Positions 16,461 to 25,035 of a DNA stretch of 64,000 nt are shown piece after piece. Location: contig NZ_CP016757.1 of NCBI RefSeq assembly GCF_001701045.1, positions 310,001 through 374,000 on the forward strand, read 5' to 3'. The notes under the pieces are model-generated. The model saw only the letters and a program-made list of their open reading frames with translations. It did not search any database and was not told where the DNA came from. This DNA comes from Cloacibacillus porcorum. GTDB lineage: Bacteria; Synergistota; Synergistia; Synergistales; Synergistaceae. Positions within the stretch are counted from its first letter, which is position 1, and every line of letters begins with the position of its first letter. A program made the translations under genes and the position numbers.

Positions 16461-17888
16461 GTGTTGGCGATGAAGAGAATCAAATTTACGGACATCACGC
16501 TGCGCGAGGCGGCACGCGGACTTGAAGGGGCGCTCTCTTTCAAGGAGATCATAGAGATGGCGAAGATCCTTGACAAGCTCAATCTAGACGTTATCAGCCT
16601 TGCGCCGATCACCAATGTAAAGATAGATTCGCTGCTGGTACGCACGGTCGCCGCCGCGGTAAAGAAGAGCACGCTCTCTATTCCCGTCGGCAGCACGGAG
16701 GCCGGTGTGGATACGGCGTGGAGCGCCGTTGCGGAGGCCGCCCATCCGCGCCTCTATGTGGAGGCGCCGCTTTCGGCGGTGCAGATGGAGTTTGTCTGCA
16801 ATAAGAAGCCGGAGGGGATCATTGAGATGATCGGCAAGCTCGTGCGCAAGAGCCGCGAGTATTGCGCCGACGTGGAGTTTGCCGCCGTCGACGCGACGCG
16901 CAGCGAGCCGGAGTTCCTCTATAAGGCGCTGCGCACTGCGGTGGCCGCCGGAGCTTCTACCGTTACGATATGTGATTCCGCCGGTACGATGATGCCCTAT
17001 GAGTTTAATAATTTTGTCAAAGAGATATATGCCAATGTGCCGGAGCTCAAAGAGGCGGCGCTTGCCGTCAAGTGTTCGGACGAGCTTTCGATGGCGGCGG
17101 CCTGCGCCGTCTCCGCCGTGAAGGCCGGGGCCTCGGAGGTGGACGTGGCCGTCAGCGGCGGCTGCGCGCCGGAGCTGGAGACGGCGTCGCACATCATCCG
17201 TATGCGCGGCGACGACTGCGGCTTTTTCAGCGGCATAAAGTATACTGAGCTGAACCGTTCGATCGCGCAGATGAACTGGATCTCCCGCTCGGAGCGCAGT
17301 AAGACGAGCGCCTTTGACACAGGGCTGTCCATATCCGACGGCTCGGATATCAGGCTGGACGCGAACGACGATATCACAGCGGTCGGCAAGGCCGTCGAGC
17401 GCCTCGGCTACGATCTCTCGGAGGAGGATCTGGTGAAGGTTTACGACACCTTCAGCAATGTCGCGGAGAAGAAATCTGTCGGCACGAAGGAGCTGGAGGC
17501 GATCATCGCCACGAGCGCCCTGCAGGTGCCGCCCTCCTACGAGCTGGTGAGCTTCGTCATCAACAGCGGTAATGTCATCAGCGCAACGGCCAACATCCAC
17601 TGCCGCCACAACGGGCAGGACCTCTTCGGCCTCGCGGTCGGCGACGGCCCGATCGACGCCGCCTTCCTCGCGATAGAGCAGATAACGGGCCACCACTATG
17701 ATCTTGACGATTTTCAGATCCAGGCGGTCACCGAGGGGCGCGAGGCGATGGGTTCGACGCTCGTCAAGCTCCGCTCGAACGGCAAGCTCTATTCCGGCAA
17801 CGGAATTTCGACGGATATCATCGGTTCCAGCATCAGGGCCTATTTCAACGCTCTGAATAAGATTTCATACGAGGAGAATCACAGATAA
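16461..17888 (+). CDS. LeuA-like (2-isopropylmalate-synthase family) protein without HxH metal site
   Basis: 475 residues. A TIM-barrel DRE-family domain (about 1-290; FTDITLREAARG replaces the usual DTTLRDGEQ) is followed by an all-helical linker and a C-terminal LeuA allosteric domain (about 360-465; GDGPIDAAFLAIEQITG, QAVTEGREAMGSTLVKL). In active family members the metal is bound by HxH (as in VHCHNDLGLA) and an Asn in GERAGNA. Here these positions read VKCSDELSMA (about 203) and SGGCAPELETA, so the usual metal site is missing. It probably condenses or senses something other than the standard pair. It overlaps the next gene by 1 bp. Confidence 0.8.
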   Translation: MLAMKRIKFTDITLREAARGLEGALSFKEIIEMAKILDKLNLDVISLAPITNVKIDSLLVRTVAAAVKKSTLSIPVGSTEAGVDTAWSAVAEAAHPRLYVEAPLSAVQMEFVCNKKPEGIIEMIGKLVRKSREYCADVEFAAVDATRSEPEFLYKALRTAVAAGASTVTICDSAGTMMPYEFNNFVKEIYANVPELKEAALAVKCSDELSMAAACAVSAVKAGASEVDVAVSGGCAPELETASHIIRMRGDDCGFFSGIKYTELNRSIAQMNWISRSERSKTSAFDTGLSISDGSDIRLDANDDITAVGKAVERLGYDLSEEDLVKVYDTFSNVAEKKSVGTKELEAIIATSALQVPPSYELVSFVINSGNVISATANIHCRHNGQDLFGLAVGDGPIDAAFLAIEQITGHHYDLDDFQIQAVTEGREAMGSTLVKLRSNGKLYSGNGISTDIIGSSIRAYFNALNKISYEENHR

Positions 17889-20422
17889 TGAAGCTCTCAT
17901 TTTCGACTTTCGGATGGCACGACCATACATGGGAGGATTTCTGCACCGTCGCCAAGGACGGCGGCTTCGCGGGCATAGAGGTCCATAATATACACGAGCC
18001 GAAGCTCTCGGAGAAGAACAGCATCTTCGACCCCGCGCGGGCGAACGCGGCGCACCGCGAGATGACCGAGGCAGGGCTTTCGATACCCTGCATCGATACC
18101 TGGCACAACATTGCCGACAAGACGATGTTTGAAGAAAACTGTGCGGAGATAACGGATTATATCAACACCGCGAAGAGCCTGCGCATCCCCTACGTGCGTC
18201 TCGGGGCGAAGGAGACTGGCGGTTCGTACGAGGATGAGCGCGCCGCGGTGATGGCGGTGCTGCAGAGGATGCTGCCAGCGGCGCAGGAGGCCGGCGTGAC
18301 GCTGCTGATCGAGACGATCGGCCCCTTCTCCGATACCGACAAGCTCTGCGATGTGCTCAATTCTTTCTCCTGCGACAATCTCGCGGCTCTCTGGGACATG
18401 CAGCACACCTTCCGCGACGCCGGCGAAGCGCCGGAGAAGACGGTGAAGAATCTCGGCGCCTACATCAAGCATGTGCACCTGAAGGACTCCGTCGTCACGG
18501 ACGGCGTGATGGAGTACCGCCTTGTCTGCGAGGGCAGCCTGCCAATCGACGCGATGATGCGCGCCCTCTATTCGCTGAATTATGACGGCTTCATCTCAAT
18601 GGAGTGGGACCCGCAGTGGATGCCCGACATCGAGAGTATCGAACTGATTTCCCTGCACTTCGTAAACACGATGAACCGTTTTGGCAGCCCCGCGCGTATG
18701 GTGAAGTCGAAGCGCCTCTATGAGAACAAGCGCGGCACGGGGTTCTATCCGTGGCAGAGGGACAAGCTGATCGAAATGACCTTCCCGCAGGTGCTTGACC
18801 GCATCGTCGATGAGTTCCCCGACCAGTACGCCTTCAAATACACGACGCTGAACTATACCCGCACCTACGCCGAATTCCGCGACGACGTCGACGAATTCGC
18901 GCGCGCGCTGATATCGCTCGGCGTCGGCCCCGGAAGCCACGTCGCGATCTGGGCGACGAACCTGCCCCAGTGGTATCTGACATTCTGGGCGACGACGAAG
19001 ATCGGTGCGGTGCTCGTCACCGTCAATACCGCCTACAAGATTCACGAGGCCGAGTATCTGCTGCGCCAGTCTGATACCCACACGCTCGTGATGATAAAGG
19101 GCTACCGCGACTCGCATTACGACGATATTATGAGGGAGCTGTGCCCCGAGCTGGAGACGGCGGCGCCCGGCAAGCCTCTCGCCTGCCGCCGCCTGCCGTT
19201 CCTGCGCAACATCATCACCGTGGACTTTAAGATGAAGGGCTGCCTCACCTGGGAGGAGGCCGTGGCCCGCGCGCACATGACGCCGGCAGAGGAGGTCCAT
19301 CGCCTCGCCGCCGCCGTCGATATCCACGACGTCTGCAACATGCAGTACACGAGCGGTACGACGGGATTCCCCAAGGGGGTCATGCTCACGCATTACAACG
19401 TCGTCAACAACGGCAAGTGCATTGGCGACCGCATGGACCTCTCCACTGCCGACCGCATGATGATCCAGGTGCCGATGTTCCACTGTTTCGGCATGGTGCT
19501 CGCGATGACCGCCTCAATGACGCACGGCACGACTCTTTCGCCGCTGCCCTATTTTTCGACGAAGGCCTCGCTGGCCTGTATCAATCAGGAGCGTATCACC
19601 TGCTTCCACGGCGTGCCGACGATGTTCATCGCGATGATGGAGCACGAAGATTTTGAGAAGACGGACTTCTCCTATATGCGTACCGGCATCATGGCTGGCA
19701 GCCCCTGCCCGATCTCGAAGATGCGCGACGTCATAGATAAGATGAATATGAAGGAGATCGTCATCACATACGGACAGACGGAGGCGTCGCCGGGCACGAC
19801 GATGAGCGACACCACCGACACCATAGAACAGCGTGTCGCCACGGTCGGCAGGGCGCTGCCGGAGGTCGAGTGCAGGATAGTCGATCCGGAGACGGGCGAG
19901 GATCTGCCCGACGAAGTGACGGGCGAGTTTGTCGCCCGCGGCTACAATATAATGAAGGGATATTATAAAATGCCGGAGGCGACCGCGGCGGCCATCGACA
20001 AGGACGGCTGGCTGCACAGCGGAGACCTCGCCTGCCGCACCGCCGACGGATATTACCGCATAACGGGCCGTCTCAAGGATATGATCATCCGCGGAGGCGA
20101 GAATATTTACCCGAAGGAGCTGGAAGAGTTCCTCTACACGCATCCGAAGGTCAAGGACGTTCAGGTGATCGGCGTTCCCGACGAGGCGATGGGAGAGGAG
20201 ATCATGGCCTGCGTCATCCTCAAGGAGGGCGAAACGGCGACGGAGAAGGAGATCAAGGATCACTTCCTCGCGAACATGGCGCGCCATAAGTGTCCGCGCT
20301 ACATCGATTTCGTTCCCGCCTTCCCGATGAACGCCGCGGGCAAGATTTTGAAGTATAAGATGCGCGAAGAGGCCGTTGAGAAGCTGGGACTGCAGAAGGC
20401 GGCTTCCGTTAAGACCGCTTAA
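17888..20422 (+). CDS. Fusion of a TIM-barrel isomerase-like domain and an AMP-forming acyl-CoA synthetase
   Basis: 844 residues in one uninterrupted frame. Residues about 1-275 are a xylose-isomerase-like/AP-endonuclease-2 TIM barrel (FAGIEVHNIHEP, ALWDMQHTFRD, KHVHLKDS, ISMEWDPQW). Residues about 290-830 are a full acyl-CoA synthetase: YTSGTTGFPKG (about 486), YGQTEASPGTTM, SGDLACRTADGYYRITGRLKDMIIRGGENIYPKELE, and the C-terminal Lys segment NAAGKILKYKMRE. The start overlaps the LeuA-like stop (TAATG), so the two are translationally coupled under the T-box. It probably activates a carboxylic acid with ATP and CoA; the barrel's role is unknown. Confidence 0.9.
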   Translation: MKLSFSTFGWHDHTWEDFCTVAKDGGFAGIEVHNIHEPKLSEKNSIFDPARANAAHREMTEAGLSIPCIDTWHNIADKTMFEENCAEITDYINTAKSLRIPYVRLGAKETGGSYEDERAAVMAVLQRMLPAAQEAGVTLLIETIGPFSDTDKLCDVLNSFSCDNLAALWDMQHTFRDAGEAPEKTVKNLGAYIKHVHLKDSVVTDGVMEYRLVCEGSLPIDAMMRALYSLNYDGFISMEWDPQWMPDIESIELISLHFVNTMNRFGSPARMVKSKRLYENKRGTGFYPWQRDKLIEMTFPQVLDRIVDEFPDQYAFKYTTLNYTRTYAEFRDDVDEFARALISLGVGPGSHVAIWATNLPQWYLTFWATTKIGAVLVTVNTAYKIHEAEYLLRQSDTHTLVMIKGYRDSHYDDIMRELCPELETAAPGKPLACRRLPFLRNIITVDFKMKGCLTWEEAVARAHMTPAEEVHRLAAAVDIHDVCNMQYTSGTTGFPKGVMLTHYNVVNNGKCIGDRMDLSTADRMMIQVPMFHCFGMVLAMTASMTHGTTLSPLPYFSTKASLACINQERITCFHGVPTMFIAMMEHEDFEKTDFSYMRTGIMAGSPCPISKMRDVIDKMNMKEIVITYGQTEASPGTTMSDTTDTIEQRVATVGRALPEVECRIVDPETGEDLPDEVTGEFVARGYNIMKGYYKMPEATAAAIDKDGWLHSGDLACRTADGYYRITGRLKDMIIRGGENIYPKELEEFLYTHPKVKDVQVIGVPDEAMGEEIMACVILKEGETATEKEIKDHFLANMARHKCPRYIDFVPAFPMNAAGKILKYKMREEAVEKLGLQKAASVKTA

Positions 20423-20428
20423 ACAGTG

Positions 20429-20816
20429 AAATCGGCGTTTATAAGCACGATTTGCGTCATAACTTCGGGGTCTGCGGTCCTCACCGTATAAAGATACGGC
20501 TCCGGGCGCAGACCCCAAAGTTATTTAGCAACTCGCACTTCTAAACGCCGATTTCCTTAGGGTAGGGAAAGAGATAAATTGCGGTTTACCAAAGATTTTG
20601 GCGCCCTCTGTGAGGGAGCTGGCTCGGCGATGTTTTTCGCCGAGACTGAGGGAGAGTTGACCTTAGGTTCTGCCGCGGCTTTTGCCGCGGACTCTGTTTG
20701 GCGCGGGAACCGCGCCAAACAGAGCAACACTCCTTCCGTCAGCCGCCAAAAGCAGGCGGCCGACACCTCCCTCGGAGAGGGAGGCTACAAGGACAAAAGT
20801 TAAATCGCAATTTTCC
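20429..20816. repeat. Hairpin-rich intergenic repeat, copy A
   Basis: It begins with AAATCGGCGTTTA (20429-20441), whose exact complement closes at 20542-20554 around a variable stem-loop. It is followed by a block shared with copy B: GATTTTGGCGCCCTCT, TGAGGGAGAGTTGACCTTAGG, GCCGCGG-TTTT-GCCGCGG, a long GGCGCGG..CCGCGCC stem, CAACACTCCTTCCGTCAGCC and CTCCCTCGGAGAGGGAGGC. A second outer pair (AAATTGCGGTTTA near 20576, TAAATCGCAATTT near 20804) encloses this block. Short frames inside are not genes. Confidence 0.85.
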
Positions 20817-20891
20817 GTTTTGCGGGCGGGGACAGAGCGGCAACATGCCGTTTGATAAAGGGCCCTGCGCGGGGATTCTCGCGGCTGAGAG

Positions 20892-20939
20892 TTGGCTGAC
20901 TCAGACATTGTGATAAAATCTATAGGATAGTTTCCTATA
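20892..20939 (+). promoter_or_regulatory. Promoter and palindrome upstream of the pyruvate oxidoreductase
   Basis: TTGGCT (20892-20897), 16-bp spacer, TAAAAT (20914-20919) with a TG extension. Immediately downstream lies TATAGGA-TAGTT-TCCTATA (20921-20939), a perfect 7-bp inverted repeat at the expected start point, so a likely operator. Confidence 0.5.
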
Positions 20940-20999
20940 TTACGGCAATAGACGGCAAAGATTAAGATAAATTCGGAACGCTTGAAAGGGGTCCGTGCA

Positions 21000-23900
21000 A
21001 TGAGAGAAAAGAACCTTGTAACGATGGATGGGAACGAGGCGGCGGCCTATATAGCCTATGCCTTCACCGAGGTGGCGGCGATATATCCGATCACCCCCTC
21101 TTCGCCGATGGCGGAGAAGACGGACGCCTGGTCCGCCAAGGGAAAGAAAAATATCTTCGGGCAGACCGTTTCGCTGATAGAGATGCAGTCTGAGGCCGGC
21201 GCGGCGGCGGCGGTGCATGGCGCGCTTGAGACCGGCGCTTTGGCCGCCTCCTTCACCTCATCGCAGGGGCTGATGCTGATGATCCCCGTGCTTCACAGGC
21301 TTTCGGGGCAGCGCCACCCCGGCGTGCTCCACGTCGCGGCGCGTACCGTCGGCACCCACGCCTTTTCGATCTTCGGCGACCATTCCGACGTGATGAACTG
21401 CCGCCAGTGCGGGCTTGCGATGCTCGCGACGGGCGGCGTGCAGGAGATAATGGATCTCGGCGGCGTCGCGCACCTTGCGGCGATAAAGTCGCGCATCCCC
21501 TTCATGCACTTTTTCGACGGTTTCCGCACCTCCCATGAGATAGACAAGGTGGAGGAGATGCCCTACGAGACGCTTGAATCGCTGCTCGACAGGGAGGCCC
21601 TCGCCGAATTCCGCGCCGCCGCGCTCAACCCCGAGCGCCCGATGATGCGCAGCACCGTGCAGAATCCCGACATTTACTTCCAGGTGCGCGAGGCCAACAA
21701 CGGCTTCTATGACGCGCTGCCCGGCATCGTGGAAGATTATATGGAGAAGATAAGCGCGGTAACCGGCCGCGAATATCACCTCTTCAACTACTACGGAGCG
21801 CCGGACGCCGAAGAGGTGATCGTCGCGATGGGCTCCGTCAGCGGCACGGTTGAGGAGGCCGTTGATTACCTCAACGCGCATGGCAGAAAGACCGGCTTCA
21901 TACAGGTGCACCTCTTCCGTCCCTTCTCGATCAAGCATCTTTTCGCGGTGCTCCCCGCCACGGTGAAAAAGATCGCCGCGCTCGACCGCTGCAAGGAGAT
22001 GGGAGCCAACGGCGGCCCGCTCTATCAGGATATCTGCACCGCCTTTACCGGTTCCGGCCGCGAGGTGACGATCGTCGGCGGACGCTACGGGCTCTCCTCG
22101 AAGGATACCGATCCGACGCAGATCATCGCAGTATTTGACAACCTCGCGAAGGCCGAGCCGAAGAACGACTTTACGATCGGCATCACCGACGACGTGACGT
22201 ACCTCTCGCTGCCGCTTGGCGAGACGGTCTACCCCGACGGCGCGCGCCAGATGTCCTTCAAATTCTGGGGGCTGGGCGGCGACGGTACCGTCGGCGCGAA
22301 CAAAAACACCATCGACATCATCAACAGCTACACGCCGAAATATGGGCAGGCCTATTTTGAATATGACGCGAAAAAATCATTCGGCGTCACCATATCGCAT
22401 CTGCGCTTCTCCGACAGCCCGATACGCTCCTCATACTTCGTGAAGCGGGCTGATTTCGTCGCTGCGCATAACCAGACCTACATCCAGAACTACGACATCG
22501 TCAGCGAACTCAAAGAGGGCGGCACCCTGCTGCTCAACTGCCCGTGGGAGCCGGAGGAGCTTGAAGACAAGATTCCCGCCGACATCCGCCGCAAGCTCGC
22601 GCGGAAAAAGGCGAATTTCTACATCATCAACGCCACCAAGATCGCCGAGAAGCACGGGCTCGGCAGCCACGTCAACATCCCGCTCCAGTCGGCCTTCTTC
22701 CACCTCGTCGATCTCATCCCGATCGAGGAGGCGAAGGAATATATGGCGGACGCCGTGCGGAAAACCTTCTTCGCGAAGGGGGACGAGGTCGTTAACCGCA
22801 ACATCGCGGCGATCGAAGACGGCGGCGCGATGCTCGTGAAGGTTGAAATCCCCGATTCCTGGCTTGACGCCAAAGACGAACCAAAACAGCGCCGCGCCGG
22901 TGAACCGGCGATCGTTGAAAAGCTGCTGGAGCCGATCAACCGCCAGCAGGGGGACAGTCTCCCCGTCAGCGCCTTTAAGGGTTACGAGGACGGCACCGTC
23001 GAGCTGGGCCTTACGGCCTTTGAAAAGCGCGCGATCGCTACCAGCGTCCCCGAGTGGGACCCCGCGCGCTGCATCCAGTGCAACCGCTGCTCCTACGTCT
23101 GCCCGCACGCCGTCATCCGTCCCTACCTCCTCAGCGAAGAGGAAAAAAAGGCGGCCCCCGAGGGTTTCCTGACGATGCCTGCGGTCGGTATGAAGGAGTT
23201 CTCCTTCTCCATGCAGGTGAGCCGCGACGACTGCACCGGCTGCGGCAGCTGCGTCACCGTGTGCCCGGCCAAAGAAAAGGCGCTGACGATGGTGCCGATA
23301 GAAAAATCAAAGTCGCTTCCCGAACAGTGGGCCTTCGGCCTTACCATCTCCGACAAGGAGGGCAAGTTCGATCCCTGGACGGTGAAGGGCAGCCAGTTCC
23401 GCCAGCCGCTGCTTGAATTCTCGGCGGCCTGCGCCGGCTGCGGCGAGACCCCATACGCGAAGCTGATGACGCAGCTCTTCGGAGACCGCGTCTACTGGGC
23501 CAACGCCACCGGCTGTTCGCAGGCCTGGGGCGGCGCGATGCCCGGAATACCCTACACAAAAAATAAAGAGGGCAAGGGACCGGCCTGGTCGAACTCGCTC
23601 TTTGAAAACAACGCCGAATTCAGCCTCGGAATGTTCCTCTCCGTGAAACAGCAGCGCGAGGCACAGAGGCTGCGCGCCGAAAAGCTGCTTGCGGCGGAGA
23701 TCCCCGCGGCGCTGAGGGCGGAGCTTGAGGCGTGGCTCGCGGCCTTCGACGACTTCAACGGCTCCGCGTCGGCGGCGAAAAAGCTGACGGCGGCGCTTAC
23801 TGCGGCCGAACTCACCGGCGAAGCCGCCGTGACGGCGCGGGAAATGCTCGTGAACCGTGACCAGCTTTCTAAAAAGACCTTTTGGATGTACGGCGGCGAC

Positions 23901-24512
23901 GGTTGGGCCTACGACATCGGTTTCGGCGGCCTAGACCACGTCCTCGCGATGGGCGAAAACGTCAACGCGCTGATCGTTGATACCGAAGTCTATTCCAACA
24001 CCGGCGGCCAGTCCTCGAAGTCGACGCCGATCGGCGCCGTAGCGCAGTTCTGCATCAGCGGCAAAAAGGTCGCGAAAAAGGACCTCGGCGCAATGCTCAT
24101 GACCTACGGCAACATATATGTCGCGCAGGTGGCGATGGGCGCGGATATGAACCAGCTCATCAAGGCCATGCGCGAGGCCGAGGAATACGAGGGCCCCTCG
24201 GTGATAATCGCCTACACGCCCTGCCTCGCGCACGGCATCAAGGGCGGTATGGGCAGCGCGCAGGAGGAGATGAAGCGCGCAGTCGCCTCCGGTTACTGGA
24301 CCCTCTACCGCTACGACCCGCGTAAAGAAAAGCCGCTTACGATAGACTCCAAAGCTCCGACGATGGAATATGAGGAGTTCCTAGACGGCGAGGTCCGTTA
24401 CGCGGCGCTGAAACGCACCTTCCCCGAGAACGCGAAGAAATACTTCAAAGAGGGCAGCGAAGAGGCAAAGGCGAAGTACGCGAAGTATAAGCACATGGAA
24501 GACAACCAGTAA
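21000..24512 (+). CDS. nifJ: Pyruvate:ferredoxin (flavodoxin) oxidoreductase, single-chain
   Basis: 1170 residues from the ATG at 21000 (AAAGGGG upstream); a TTG at 20982 is in frame but poorly placed. All domains of the fused enzyme are present in order: pyrimidine-binding domain (YPITPSSPMAE, about 22), the gamma-type domain (FWGLGGDGTVGANKNT), two [4Fe-4S] motifs CIQCNRCSYVCP (about 690) and CTGCGSCVTVCP (about 743), a third cluster Cys in CAGCGETPY (about 815), and the ThDP-binding region GGDGWAYDIGFGG with NTGGQSSKSTP. It converts pyruvate and CoA to acetyl-CoA, CO2 and reduced ferredoxin, a central step in amino-acid fermentation. Hairpin repeats flank it on both sides. Confidence 0.97.
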   Translation: MREKNLVTMDGNEAAAYIAYAFTEVAAIYPITPSSPMAEKTDAWSAKGKKNIFGQTVSLIEMQSEAGAAAAVHGALETGALAASFTSSQGLMLMIPVLHRLSGQRHPGVLHVAARTVGTHAFSIFGDHSDVMNCRQCGLAMLATGGVQEIMDLGGVAHLAAIKSRIPFMHFFDGFRTSHEIDKVEEMPYETLESLLDREALAEFRAAALNPERPMMRSTVQNPDIYFQVREANNGFYDALPGIVEDYMEKISAVTGREYHLFNYYGAPDAEEVIVAMGSVSGTVEEAVDYLNAHGRKTGFIQVHLFRPFSIKHLFAVLPATVKKIAALDRCKEMGANGGPLYQDICTAFTGSGREVTIVGGRYGLSSKDTDPTQIIAVFDNLAKAEPKNDFTIGITDDVTYLSLPLGETVYPDGARQMSFKFWGLGGDGTVGANKNTIDIINSYTPKYGQAYFEYDAKKSFGVTISHLRFSDSPIRSSYFVKRADFVAAHNQTYIQNYDIVSELKEGGTLLLNCPWEPEELEDKIPADIRRKLARKKANFYIINATKIAEKHGLGSHVNIPLQSAFFHLVDLIPIEEAKEYMADAVRKTFFAKGDEVVNRNIAAIEDGGAMLVKVEIPDSWLDAKDEPKQRRAGEPAIVEKLLEPINRQQGDSLPVSAFKGYEDGTVELGLTAFEKRAIATSVPEWDPARCIQCNRCSYVCPHAVIRPYLLSEEEKKAAPEGFLTMPAVGMKEFSFSMQVSRDDCTGCGSCVTVCPAKEKALTMVPIEKSKSLPEQWAFGLTISDKEGKFDPWTVKGSQFRQPLLEFSAACAGCGETPYAKLMTQLFGDRVYWANATGCSQAWGGAMPGIPYTKNKEGKGPAWSNSLFENNAEFSLGMFLSVKQQREAQRLRAEKLLAAEIPAALRAELEAWLAAFDDFNGSASAAKKLTAALTAAELTGEAAVTAREMLVNRDQLSKKTFWMYGGDGWAYDIGFGGLDHVLAMGENVNALIVDTEVYSNTGGQSSKSTPIGAVAQFCISGKKVAKKDLGAMLMTYGNIYVAQVAMGADMNQLIKAMREAEEYEGPSVIIAYTPCLAHGIKGGMGSAQEEMKRAVASGYWTLYRYDPRKEKPLTIDSKAPTMEYEEFLDGEVRYAALKRTFPENAKKYFKEGSEEAKAKYAKYKHMEDNQ

Positions 24513-24863
24513 ATCGGCGTTTATACGTGCCGCTGACTTAGCTCAACAAGGCCGGAAAATCCTCGACGCACCAAAGTGCGCCTGCGGTTTTCCGGCCTTA
24601 TTTCGCGTCGTCATCGACACGTCTAAACGCCGATTTCCTTCGGGCGGGAAAAGAGATAAATAACGATTTATCAAAGATTTTGGCGCCCTCTCTGAGGGAG
24701 CTCCCCGCGAAGCGGGGTGAGGGAGAGTTGACCTTAGGTTCTCCCGCGGCTTTTGCCGCGGGCTCTGTTGGGCGCGGAAACCGCGCCCAACAGAGCAACA
24801 CTCCTTCCGTCAGCCGCCAAAAGCAAGCGGCCGACACCTCCCTCGGAGAGGGAGGCTACAAGG
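24511..24863. repeat. Hairpin-rich intergenic repeat, copy B
   Basis: Same architecture as copy A. AAATCGGCGTTTA begins at 24511, overlapping the stop codon of the pyruvate oxidoreductase gene, and its complement closes at 24624-24636 around a different stem-loop (AAGGCCGGAAAA...TTTTCCGGCCTT, a terminator-like stem). The common block follows, with a shorter variable hairpin (CCCCGCGAAGCGGGG). It is in the same orientation as copy A, about 4.1 kb away. Confidence 0.85.
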
Positions 24864-25035
24864 GCAAAGTCAAAAGCTAAATCAGAAGGTCTCTGATTTG
24901 GCTCCCTGGCCGCCTCAGAAAGGGCGCCAAAAACCTGTGTGAAACAGCGATTTATCTTCGATAGGCTAAATGGCAGATTGCTGTTTATTGTTATCTCTCT
25001 GCCGCTAAATCATGCTTATTGACTCTGATTTACTG
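24864..25035. other. Intergenic stretch after repeat copy B
   Basis: About 170 bp between the repeat and the stop codon of the convergent RpiR gene. No gene or clear terminator seen. Confidence 0.4.

Noticed and set aside
16584-17696. 370-residue minus-strand frame
   Set aside because: Antisense to the LeuA-like gene; composition is that of a reverse-frame artefact.
19514-20518. 334-residue minus-strand frame
   Set aside because: Antisense to the ligase half of the fusion gene and extends into the repeat; no domain.
20557-20766. Minus-strand frame in repeat copy A (and the similar one at 24598-24837)
   Set aside because: Both frames lie in the hairpin-rich repeat and share sequence only because the DNA repeat is duplicated; no ribosome site and no protein-like family.
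20429-20816. Repeat copies as a CRISPR array
   Set aside because: Only two long, hairpin-rich copies 4 kb apart; no short regular repeats and spacers, and no cas genes.
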